Positions 35,926 through 46,778 of a stretch of 64,000 nt of DNA are shown piece by piece. The position numbers and the translations under genes are program-made. The DNA comes from Hydractinia symbiolongicarpus (Eukaryota > Cnidaria > Hydrozoa > Anthoathecata > Hydractiniidae), in assembly GCF_029227915.1 (NCBI RefSeq), contig NC_079878.1:21105501-21169500 (forward strand). The letters are read 5' to 3'. Numbering within the stretch: position 1 is the stretch's first letter; every line of letters begins with the position of its first letter. Under the pieces are notes generated by a model. The model saw only the letters and a list, made by a program, of their open reading frames with translations. It made no database searches and was not told the origin of the DNA.

Positions 35926-38715
35926 AAAATTTGCAAGAATACTGGTTATCATCTTTTGCAAAACACTGGATATAAGCCATTTTTACATTTTTTCAAACAA
36001 AATAACTACATTCCCATTCATAAAATAAACGCATATTATACATTTTTGAGATATCGCTAAACTAACATTAATTCAATTGCAGTTGGACTGGTATCTGCAA
36101 TTGGGTGGGTGCAGATCCTATTCACAAGGGGATATACTGCAGTAGGATTAGCCCAAACTCTGTCCTGTCATCATAGCGCCTTGATATAAAATGCAAATGC
36201 TAGGATTTAGCACTGTAGTAAGTTTTCGTACTAAAATAGTAAAACATACAGATATTTACTCTCAGACCATCTATCTTTATAAGAGAAATTGTTTGTGGTG
36301 TTATGAATGCAAATGGACGATCCTATACCGTTTCAAAAAACATGACATTTGTCAAAGTAGGTGTTTGGTGAAATATGATGATATAACTGCGTGTGCATTT
36401 TTAAAACTTGATTGGAAATACGCGATACACAGAATATGGATTGTAGTATCATAGAGGCAGAAAGGAAAAGAAGCAATGCTGGGATCACGATGGACAAACA
36501 TCATATGGTTTAATGAAGGGGTATGATATGACCGTTCACCTTGTAAATGTTAAATCAACTAAATTTTTTAGAATCTTTTAAGGTTTTAAAAAATTCTGTG
36601 CAAAAATAAACAAAGTCTTTTATGAAATAGATTACATGAGGCAGTGTGAAATAAAATGAATTTAATAAAACAATCGATCAAGTCACATCGATGACGTTAC
36701 TGGAACTACAAGATCAGTAAATTGTTGTAGTAATACAATTTTAATTGCGATGTCAAAACTTTTCTGACTTATCTATCTATTAGTTATCCATTGTGAGAGC
36801 TTAATCATTTTTTCGGAGGAATTACAGCATAAGAGAAAGTTCTTGTAAATATGCATGATTGCTCAAAAAAACTTTGGTTACAAACAGCTGGCGTGCCTTG
36901 AGAAATTATGAAATGTTATTAATACAAAAGCCATGAAATGACAAAAGCAAGAAACTGCAAAAGGAGAGTTATTTAAATTGCTGTGAAACTCTGCAGAATG
37001 CTATGGGACAATAATTTTTCACGAGTTACCAAGTTAGTAGTTTTGTTTTATGTTACTTAAATTTGATGTATTGCTGGATCTTATACGTGACCGTTTGGAT
37101 ATTAACAGAAAATTATCTTTTAGGTGGAAGAAAAGTTAAGGAGAACTGGTTGATGTGCTCTACATATCTCATAACACAACGGCATTGTTTATACGTAATA
37201 TTGACGCACGGATTATTGATACGTCCATGGATTGATGACACGTCAAGCAGAAGGAATCTTTAAATTGGACAGATGAATTGGATCTACAAGACCTTCACCC
37301 GTAAACAAAATTGTTGGAACAAACTTCAAATTTTACATAAAATAAAAAGAATAAATACCCAGGCAGCAAACCAACTTTCCCTACGCGTCCTCTACGAAAG
37401 AAACAGAGCGATTGGGAGGAGGTTGGAAGAGCCCGAATCGTGTTCAAAAAGCAGTTGTTGAGAGCTTTTATAGACAGATAAATGCTTGAGTATGACCGAC
37501 ATTTTTTTTGAACAAAGCGACATCTTTATACGTGACGCTGCAAAAACATACAGACCTTTGCTGCTTTTGTCCCGACTGCTAGGTAACAATTTACCATTTT
37601 CGTGTCCTTTCGAGGTTTATCTCAAAGAGCTCTTGGGACAAAAATGAGTCTTCACGACAATAACACAAACTATTTTTCTTTTGGTTATCCAATGTAGCAC
37701 TTAATTTTTCATAATCTTTGCAAAAATGCTCTACAAAAATTAAATTTCCATTAACACTTGTAGAAATGCTTTCCACCAGCTTAATAATCTTTCAAAAACA
37801 AAAGTTTCCACGGCAGGCACTGCCTGATAATACTTTATTTTTTATTAAGTCAATAAGATAATCAGGTCAACTAATATCTCGCTCTTTACATTAACATTTT
37901 GATACTGTATCCTCCTTGCTTGTCTGTCGTACTGGTTAAGTTACAGTCGATGTCTTCAAAATGATGAAATTACTCGTAAAGAACATAGAATCTAGAAGGA
38001 ATCCTCCTAAGTGAAACGAAATTTGATTCTGAAAGTTGACAACCGGGTTTATCCGTTATGCTGATTGAGTTCAGTTCAGTTAGTCTTTATCCAATTGTAT
38101 CACAAAAAAGTTTGATATTTTATTCTTTTTCTATAATAAAAATAACTACTTTTAGAACTAATTAAAAAGTTATAATACTTAAAAAAAATTAGTATTGGGA
38201 CACCACGTACTGTAAAGATTGCGCCCTTTCTCACTGGATCCTCTCTCCCTCTCCTTACTTGTAGCCCTGTTCTAACCATTTCTGATCTTATTTTACCTCT
38301 CATGCTTGCCTATAAATAAAAAAAACGATTAAATTATCAATATCAGGGGAACAACAACAGCAACAACACAACACAGGACCAGCGACACCGTTTTTGAAGT
38401 GAGGGTGGGGGGGCTACAAAGTAACTATGGTTGGGAGCCAAAAAAATTGCTCCTTATCCCTGCGTTGTCGGTCCTGCAACAAAAATTGTTATACATAGGT
38501 GATTATTTATCGTGACACATCCATTTGTTTATTCTCAACGGAGAATGTTTCACCACTTTTGCGGAAAAACTAGAAAACAAAATGACTTACCGTGGATCTA
38601 CTTTGTAAATTTCCATAAAAATTTACAGGCAACTAGAAGTAATCAGGAAATTCTTCATCCTTCACCCAACCACTACGACCTCCGCCACCCCACCACCACA
38701 ACCGGTGTTTCTACC
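35926..38715. other. Intergenic region, no gene recognised
   Basis: Several short frames (36191-36454, 37063-37461) have no recognisable motif and no splice context. The word GGTTTATCTCAAAGAGCTCT near 37613 recurs elsewhere in the window and marks a repeat fragment. Around 37380-37480 a basic frame could be decayed mobile-element coding sequence, but this cannot be established. Confidence 0.4.
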
Positions 38716-40722
38716 TTACATCAAGAGGAATGGATGGTAGTATTCCTCTTTGATGTTGGTAATTTCACTTCGCTCTAGCCAAGGATGACGTATGGCTTGA
38801 GCAGCTGATATTCTTCTTCCACCATCTGGATTAAATAGCTGCCAGAAAAAGTTCTTTAAACCTATGAAAATGCATGAATGTGTCAGACCGTAGCAGCAAA
38901 AGGAGTTATAGAATGCATAATATAGGAGGTAAGGAATAAAAGTGAAACAAGTAAAAAAATAAATAGAAGTGAAGAGGAAAAAAAATTGAGAAAGACATAG
39001 CACAAGATTTTCACTTACTGTAGCTGCATGGTCTTCCAATTGGACGGCATCGAAATCGATTTGGTGGAATCAACCGACCTTTTCCGTTTAGCTTGAATGG
39101 AAACGAGCCTGTAAACGAACGGTATAACAAAACACCAAACGCCCACATATCCGCTTCTCTTCCGTAATATCCACGTCGAAAATGCAACTCGGGAGACATG
39201 TACAATGACGTGCCGAAAGCGTCATATCTGGGACGATGGAAGCCAGGCCTTAAAGCTTGGATGGATAAGCCGAAATCGATTATCTTGACTTGAAGTTGTT
39301 CATTGATAATAATGTTAGCTTCCTTCAAATCCATATGCGCGACCCCTTCATGGTGCATGTAGTTGATCCCAGCTAACATCTGTAAACAAGAATTCCAATT
39401 TTATATATATTAAATTAAGATTGTTTGATAAGTTCTATAAGTGATAAAATAAGTGGCAATGCTCGCTAAAAACAACAAACAAAACAAAAAAAAAACAATA
39501 AAAGAAACAAAAAAGTCAAAAAGCAAACAAACAAACCTGTCGAGCAAAGAATGTCAACATTGTTTCACTGAACGAGGACAAACATGATCTGTAAGTTTCA
39601 AACGATGTTGACTTTTGTCCATGACAGCTCATGACAATCTGAACATATTTCATGTTAGCAGAGACGCATCGATACTAAACAAATAACTTATTCTAAATAC
39701 GTTATAGGATAAAAAAGGTAAAAAGACTCGATGAATTGCAGAAATATTCCTGATTGCATCTGAAAATTTTTTCGCTTCACGTTTAGAGAATAAAGAAGAG
39801 ACATTTATGTATCTGTCTTATTCTATGTCTATGTCATCACTGTTTTCCTTTAGCTCCTTTTTTCATTTCAAGAAGAAGCAGTTTTTCTAATATTAGATTA
39901 AGCATCTAGCATAAAGCCATCGTCAACTTTAAACAAGTTGGTCAGTTTGTTTGCTTAAGATGAAATGTCTCTGCAGCATTTGGGAAGCCCACGTAACAAA
40001 GTTAATATGTTACCTACCTCGACAATATTTTGATGAGAAAGTTGCCGCATGAATTTGACTTCATCAGGCAGTTCTGCAGTCTCGCGCTTTAAAAATTTGA
40101 TCACCACTTCCTCTTTAGTCTCTTTAACTTTAGCTTTAAAAACACGACCAAACGCCCCTCCTCCTAAATACTGCGTAACTTTGAATGCTGCATTAAAACG
40201 ATCATCAGTCATGTCAGATGTTAACTCAGGGAGAGCCAGTTCTTCTGGTGAATTTGACAGAACTGCGATTTGAGTTAAAATGCAACTTCCAGCATACAAT
40301 GCACTTCTTAGGCTCAAAATACTGCTGTTAAACTCAACTTGAAGTGATGAAAAGCTGCCAGTAAGAGAAGAGCTTGGTCCATCGTTGCTTAATTGAATGC
40401 TGTCGTTGAAATATGAATATGTTCCTGAATCATGCTTCAAAAAAGAGGAAAGATATATACCTGTAACTGCTTGAATAGTACATACCACATCAACATTTAT
40501 ACTTTTTGCGACTTGTCTTACACTCTTTTACTAGGTTACCCTGATGCCCAACAGGAAAAATAGAATGCTTTAATTTGTAGCTCACTGAGAATTTTGAGGC
40601 ACAAAAGAATATAAAAAAAACATACCATTCTTTCGATCCAAGAACAAGAATTCCGATGCATTGAAAATGCATGTTTGATATTTACTAACTGTGGTGAATT
40701 CCACAAAGAATACATCTTTAAA
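38716..40722 (-). CDS. Serine/threonine protein kinase with unrecognised N-terminal region (5' end not resolved)
   Basis: Exons (5' to 3'): 40722-40626, 40584-40540, 40460-40018, 39674-39537, 39379-39019, 38861-38716 (TAA). Phases agree throughout, giving 409 aa. The first ~145 residues (FTTVSKYQTCIFNASEFLFL, IYLSSFLKHDSGTYSYF) match nothing I recognise. The kinase domain has FKVTQYLGGGAFGRVFKAKV, VVIKFLKRE (VAIK Lys), HQNIVEYRCVSANMKYVQIVM, catalytic loop HMDLKEAN (HMD for HRD), DFGLS, SPE for APE, DMWAFGVLLYRSFTGSFPF and RHPWLE. All catalytic residues are kept, so it should be active. It ends soon after the kinase domain. Family placement is uncertain (CAMK-like or orphan group). Exon 40722-40626 opens in phase 0 behind an acceptor, so at least one upstream exon exists. 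Confidence 0.78.
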
Positions 40723-40887
40723 CTAAAAATAGATGTGAAAAGAATAATCACAAAGTTTTCATGGCAAGACGGACAACATGTTTTAAATATTTTCCAGCTG
40801 ATAGGTATTTAATGTTTACCTCTTTTAAGATACGTCAAAAAACGTGACTTTTCGCAAAAAGTTTCTTTTTGTAAAAGAGGACTTTTT

Positions 40888-41045
40888 AAATTTGACGTCA
40901 CATTTGTTTGATGTCATCTTGAAGTAAAAAGGGCATGCGTAGAAAGATTTATTTTTGCAAAAGTTTTTTATGAAAGAAAGACATTTTTAATTTGACGTCA
41001 CATTAGTTTGATGTCATCATGAATTAAAAAGCGCATGCGCAGAAA
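40888..41045. promoter_or_regulatory. 100-bp tandem duplication with two perfect CRE palindromes
   Basis: Two copies of a ~57-base core, exactly 100 bases apart, each containing TGACGTCA (40893-40900 and 40993-41000), then TTGATGTCATC, then GCATGCG. TGACGTCA is the consensus CREB/ATF site. The pair lies 171-278 bases upstream of the first recognised exon of the minus-strand kinase gene, so promoter or enhancer function is plausible. TTTGACGTCA also occurs at 43671, so it may instead be repeat-borne. Confidence 0.4.
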
Positions 41046-41099
41046 AAAATTTCCTTTAATTTGGTGACCAGCTCGGGTAAGGTAATTCTTTGTTTCATA

Positions 41100-42600
41100 G
41101 ACACAAAAATTAAAGGAAATTAGGCTAACTTTTGCATGTGACTTTCTCTTTGACAACATGCTCCTTTTCTCTGTTTCATAATTTTTTGTTGGTTTCTCAC
41201 CCTGATTTTTGATAAGCAGCCGAGTTGCTAACTCGAGTCGAATGCACTTGTATTGAAATCATCGCCCCGTTTTGCCCTGACTGAAAATATGCTCCAAAAT
41301 ATTCGTCCTTGCGTAATGAAAACTCTGCATTTTAGGACGCTTAAGGCTCAAACGAATGTGATCGATTCGATCGACGTCACAGAAATTGATTTTAATAATC
41401 ATTTAGAACCATAATTATGTCTACCCGGGAGTAACTTTGCATACGCAAATGAAGATAAGTAAAGGGTGATTTTTTCAAATTTTTTTAGGAATTATTGCGG
41501 AACAATTGTGCCCTCTATGAATACTCCCGGTCGGTACGGGTATGTTTTTTTGCTTAATGGGACAAAAGAACGTTTCGTAAGTTTTGTTTGTGCAGACACT
41601 TGTCTTTAAAAGAAATTACCATTCTTAATTTTAACCTCATAACTCGGATGATATGTTCTTTATCAGCAATCAATATTTGCACCTCGGTCCAAACATTATT
41701 AAATTACTTAGGGGCAATTACGTAGATAAGTAGACCAAAATGTTTTTCCAAAGTATTTATTTCATAATTATCTTATTCGTATCATTTTTTTTTTTGTGCA
41801 GCCAAGAAAAGAGGTCTATTTCGCGAGGTGTTTCTTTTCAAGCAATTGGAACAAGAATATATTTTACGCAAGTTTAAATATCTTCATAAATAAGAAAAAT
41901 ATCAAAACTCAGAGCTTTAGACCAAATGCGTTTTTTTACGCAAGTTACAAGTGGCGTGAATCTCGGGGAAAAAATGAAAATTTCATTTTGGTCTCTAGTA
42001 TAGTGTAAAATATTCATGTAAATACGACTTAAGCGAAGTAAAAATTTAGCGCAAGTATAAGAAGTCATGGCGCAACCCCATAAGAGAACCTCCATGTAAA
42101 CACGACACGACGAAATTTTATAACAGCTTAAAATCCCATTTTGTTTCCACGTGAAGGCTGCCTTAGTCCTATACCTGCTCCTCTTTGGGAGCCTTTACAT
42201 AGTCCCGAAATGAGATTTACTCGAAGCATGAGCCTATAGTTTTGTACACGCGCGCAATTGTTTCTTTTCGGAAAAATTGTGTTTACATGAATATTTTGAG
42301 CACGACATTAAGTCAACACCGAAATGAGTTTAACTTCAAAGAAATCATCTAAACATTTATAATGACTCGACTAAAGAACGAAATGTAATTTTTATTTTGC
42401 CACCGAAATAAAAATCCCATGTAAAGATCACCTAAAGGCGGCTCATAAAGCTCAGGCGCGCGCTAACAGAAACACTCACAACCTTTTTGCGCTACGGCAG
42501 TCGAATGGAAACAAGCGTCCAAATAATTTGTTCGAGATATAAAGATCGACGAGAGAAAGTTTGGGAGAAAGAGAGATCACGTACTTAAATTCACGATATT
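41100..42600. other. Noncoding region with degenerate repeats
   Basis: No exon recognised. Words such as ACGCAAGTT and CATGTAAA recur between 41860 and 42420 in both orientations, as expected of degraded repetitive DNA. The ORFs present are short and lack motifs. Confidence 0.4.
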
Positions 42601-42612
42601 ATCACATATTAA

Positions 42613-42850
42613 ACAAGCGAGTTTATTCTAGGCTACGTTTCGATAGCTACAGCTGTCATTGACAAGCAATAATTGTATTCATCTATGGTTATTTATTAGT
42701 TGAGAAGATAATTAGAGGACCGAATCAATCAATCAGTTCACAGCAATAAAAAGTTTACGGACGCAGATGGAAGCAATAGATTAAAATAAACGTAAAACCT
42801 TTGATGACAGCTGTAGCTGTCAAAACGTAGCCTAGAATAAACTCGCTTGA
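42613..42850. mobile_element. Short element with ~46-bp terminal inverted repeats
   Basis: Left end CAAGCGAGTTTATTCTAGGC then TACGTTTCGATAGCTACAGC; the right end at 42804-42850 is its reverse complement with one or two mismatches. About 145 bases lie between. No coding capacity, so it is a MITE or foldback. The internal TACAGCTGT is itself palindromic. Target duplication not clear. Confidence 0.8.
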
Positions 42851-42870
42851 CATGATAATATATTATATAG

Positions 42871-43287
42871 AAGAAATAGACGATCCATTTAAATCACTCC
42901 AATCCGATTTGGATGAGCTGCGATTACTTGACCAATCATTGGTTGCTAATGAAACAACTGCCAAATATTATACTGACACTGATGAAAATCTAGTTTGTAC
43001 CAGAGTCTGTACTAATTGACGCCGAAGAAATTTTAGGTCAGTACAGGGAAACCCCAAACGTAGATGACGGTACTAACGATGCTGAAGAGAACGTAGTGGA
43101 AATCGAACCTTCAAACAAACCGTTCTGATTTGAAATATACGTAGCTATGGAATTACTTCAGAGATGCAGTTTTTTTTAGGAGGAAGAGGTAGCATTCAAT
43201 ATGAAAAGGGATTTGGAGCAGTTAAATCTAGTATACGATAAATGTCAAGAGTCAAAAAAGCAACAAACACTGAAATTTCTTTCATAG
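42871..43287 (+). pseudogene. Relic of a Tigger/pogo-type transposase C-terminus
   Basis: Interrupted frame. First segment EEIDDPFKSLQSDLDELRLL; after a frameshift near 43000, VLIDAEEILGQYRETPNVDD, an acidic run ENVVEIEPSNKPF, stop, AMELLQRCSFF, stop, then EEEVAFNMKRDLEQLNLVYD and KCQESKKQQTLKFLS before TAG. An acidic tail, then a Leu-rich helix pair, then a KKQ-T-hydrophobic end is characteristic of DDE/Tigger-derived proteins. It has at least one frameshift and two stops, so it is dead. Confidence 0.6.
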
Positions 43288-43917
43288 ACTTTGATTCTTT
43301 ATTTAACTGTTCATGTAACTCTTTATAATTATTAAACTAAGCAATACTAACAAATCGTGAATTTACCAGATTTAAACCCTTTTTGAAAAGTTCGCCAAAT
43401 GATTGATATTGTGATGGTTCTTATAAAAAAGGCGCATGTGAGACAAAGGAAAAAACACAAAAAGCACATATTTTATAGCGTTGTATTCTCCAGGTCGCTT
43501 GGAGTTGTCAAGAAGAAAGAGAAAAAGTCAAATTTAAAACGGAAGAACAATCGAACGAGTATGTTTTGATGAACTTACTTCGCCCCAAAAAATATTTTCT
43601 TTCTCTTTTCACTTTTCTGCCTGTTAATGAAGTTAGAAAATTTCCAACAAATAAAAAAAGTTAATTTGACGTCATATATCCTTTCGACCTGTGACATGAA
43701 AACAAAGATGATAGCAAAATTTTAAGAGTTTGAAAGAGTCAAGTTTTACCCCTGAATTACTATTTTTTGCGCTCGGAAAGTGTAACAATGTTGGCCATTT
43801 TTTTATTATCGTGTGTCATAATATAATTCGTAACTTGAATGCTCTAATGAGTACCCCGGACGTTCATTTTCGTCCCCAGAACTCTTTGAGATAAAACCTC
43901 GAAATATAATATATCTG

Positions 43918-44606
43918 TACAGTGAAATCTCTCTAAAGCGGACACCATTGGTACAAAAAAGTGTCCGTCTTATAGAGATGTCCACTTTATAGAGATTGTA
44001 TCCAAAAATCACTTTCATAACAAAATTGCTGAAAACATGACTTTTCTTGTTTATATACGTTTTTTCTTTGTTCTATTCCTTTCAAATCAAGGAAATGAGA
44101 CATTTATATTATTCATACGCTCTACTGTTATACAAACAAAAACAAATATCAACATGTCCCTAAAATTCTCAGCAAAATCTTCCACCGATTTACAAAAATT
44201 CCCAATTGCAAATAACATGTCGAGTGGCAGGGAAGCGTATAAACAGGTTATGGTCTGGAAATTCCAGTTCTATACGAGTTTGTTGGTGTCGATAAAGGCG
44301 TTGGGCGAAAAAAATAAGTTACAAAGATTTTAGAGATTGTAAATAAAAAATGTACGAAATAAGGATGAAAATCGAAATTTAGCAGGTGTTTTTTTTCCAT
44401 GTGTCCGCTTTACACAGAGCTTTTTCAAGGGGAAATATCACTTGATGCGAAAAAAAGTGTCCGTTGTTAAAGTGCCATATAACTATTCGTCTTATAAAAA
44501 TTTTCTTGTGAGATTTTGACCTGAAATCAGTCTGTTCCAAGGAATAGCGTCCGTTATATAGAGGCGTGCGCTTTAGACCATGTCCGCTTTAAAGAGATTT
44601 CACTGT
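43918..44606. mobile_element. Tigger/pogo-like MITE (TA target site)
   Basis: Left terminus TA-CAGTGAAATCTCTCTAAAGC and right terminus, in reverse complement, CAGTGAAATCTCTTTAAAGC, both flanked by TA. The sub-terminal sequence repeats GTGTCCG and TATAGAGA words. CAGTG ends with TA duplication are diagnostic of pogo/Tigger Tc1-mariner elements. The interior shows no transposase; the plus ORF at 44037-44333 has no motif. About 690 bp. Confidence 0.88.
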
Positions 44607-44912
44607 ACCAAAATTTTTCTATTGAAGCTTTTTTGATGCCAAACTTAAAAAATTTAGGGCATAAATTTGTGCAAATAAAATCCTCATAGATAAAACAAAT
44701 ATGAAATATTTCGCATGAAAAAACTGGCGAATTTAAAAAAAAATAAACATTCGTAACTCAAAAAACGGGAAACTTGCAAAAGCTAGCAAGCCTTTGCAAG
44801 CTTTTGCAAATTTATATGTTACCTTAATAATTTAAAACCAATCACAGCATAAACCAAAGGCTTTTGAGAAGACCGTACTTCTATATTTTGTGTTTCCGCC
44901 GCTGAGTTTGAT

Positions 44913-45534
44913 TACAGTTTTCTCTCGAATTAACGGACACTCTAAAACGCGGACACCTCTAATTAGCGGACACTTTGGTCATACACCAGCCGTTTTCTAG
45001 TCAAAGTCTCATAAAAAACTTGCTAAAATGCGAACATGTAATTAGCGGACACTGTAATTGGCGGACAATATTTTTTCCACCAAAGAGCAAATATGGTTTT
45101 TTTTTCTCCCTCCAATTAGCGGGCAGTCCAAAAAAATTAAAAGCGAGCAAAGAAAAATAGACAAATTGAAGTTTTTCTAACATTTATTTCAAAGACTTTA
45201 CAACTTTTGTGTCCAGCTTGCTTTTAATCTCGTCAATGGTCAGAAAAGCGATAAATAACAGGAACCACTACACCATAGCCACCTCCACTTGCTTCCCAAT
45301 GACTTTAGCCGTTATGACAGTGTTTGGAACCAGTAAAATGCTTGTTTAAAAAAATTAAGCATATCACTGAAATATCATGTAGAATACTATCATTTTTTCA
45401 CTTTGTGATACAAAAATCGGCTTTATTTTCTAATTTGGGGCTTAAAATGTAAAACTTTCCAAAAGGCGGGCACTTCCAATTAGCGGACTTATTGGTCATA
45501 CACCGATGGTGTTCGCTAATTGGAGAGTATACTA
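44913..45534. mobile_element. Second Tigger-like element, diverged ends
   Basis: Left end TACAGTTTTCTCTCGAATTAACGGACAC; right end in reverse complement TAGTATACTCTCCAATTAGCGAACAC. Numerous internal AATTAGCGGACA words in both orientations lie close to both termini. On the minus strand near 45240-45180 a short frame reads TIDEIKSKLDTKVVKSLK before a stop, possibly a transposase tail. It sits about 300 bases from the preceding MITE. Confidence 0.7.
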
Positions 45535-46778
45535 TTTGTTAGAATGCTAAATGCAATCATTCGCGGAAAAAATGTCTGAAAAAAAGACCAACCAGAAGTC
45601 ATCAGACGGGTACAGAGCTAATTTCAAGGTTTATCTCAAAGAGTTCTGGGTACGAGAATACCAGATATTTGAGATTTTTATTGAAGACGAGCGTTTATTA
45701 AACACTAAAAAAGACGAATATTAATTTTTGACATACAATTGAGGCCGGCTCTGACACAAGCCCTTGGGACAAAAAGGGCGACTCACAATAATTATAAATA
45801 CAGCAAGAATTGTTTACATCAACAATTCGTCCTTGTCATTGTCTCAGTCTACAAAATTGGACTCAGTGTCGTCACTTATTAATTATGATAATTTTACTCA
45901 TTTGTATGTACATGACTTGCAAATGCTTACAAAAGTTGGCGGAATTTTCACATGCACACAAATTCTAGAGAAGGTAAAAAAGCAAGATTATACGATGACT
46001 GACCAAAAGTATTTTTGTTCAATTACTAAAAATTTACCAAAGTTGAATAGTCTATAAGCACATGGATATAAGTAATTTTTCTCGCAGTTTTAGTTTTTCA
46101 CGCGGGGTAAACGAGGCACGGCTACGCAATAAATCTTTTAACTCGTTTGGTAAAAATTGAGCTTATTCAGTTTAAAAAATAAAATAACAATAACGTAGCA
46201 TATGATTGCAGAATAGGAAATGCGCATTCGGGACAAGGGTAAGGAACATACATTAGTTAAAATAACAAAACAATGCCATATCAACAACATGTTTCTGTGT
46301 ATGTATACATATATATATATATATATGGATCAGTTATACACGAGTAGGATTGAAAATAATGCATACAATGAAGAAAAAAATAAACAAAAATTGAAAAAAA
46401 AACAAGGGCGTTGTAGAGACTTTTTTTTAGTTTTTCATCATATTTTCTCAAGCGGGAAATATAGGAATTTAACCTGTAGTCATAAAAGTCATCAGGATAG
46501 GATAATTATTATATGAAAAATTGCCAAAATTAAAAAAAGATAAAAGAACTACACAAAATCTCTCTACCGCAGGTCAATAAAATAAAAAGTTCTCGCTTAT
46601 ATTATTCTAATACAATTATCTGCGAAGGAGAGTCTATATACAAGATGCTAGAAATAGTCCGTGCTAGTTAGAACACCAACAAAATAACAAAATCCACTAT
46701 AATCACTTCACGCCAGGTACACCTTTTTCCACACAAATACCACGAAAGACTACAACTAAATCCCACCTCCAACAAAAG
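45535..46778. other. Noncoding region and likely beta-catenin 3' UTR
   Basis: The right part (roughly 46550-46778) should be the 3' UTR of the minus-strand beta-catenin gene; a TTTATT (AATAAA on minus) near 46579-46584 could be its poly(A) signal. The left part carries a repeat word (GGTTTATCTCAAAGAGTTCT, 45628) and a short TA microsatellite (46310-46326). The plus ORF 45764-46057 is not recognisable. Confidence 0.4.

Noticed and set aside
35163-35936. Long open frames on both strands over the minisatellite; also considered as a CRISPR-like array
   Set aside because: Frames follow from a 15-bp period; units are contiguous with no spacers, and the genome is eukaryotic.
37063-37600. Possible decayed coding segment (frames with YPGSKPTFPTRPLRKKQSDW)
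   Set aside because: Basic and TE-like in feel, but no family recognised and several stops; not enough to annotate.
38100-38303. Minus ORF with MRGKIRSEMVRTGLQVRRGR
   Set aside because: Has a possible acceptor but no homology and no phase-compatible partner exon in the kinase gene.
44037-44333. 98-codon plus ORF
   Set aside because: Lies inside a Tigger-like MITE and has no transposase or other motif.
45764-46057. 97-codon plus ORF opposite the beta-catenin 3' region
   Set aside because: Begins in a dispersed repeat; no motif recognised.
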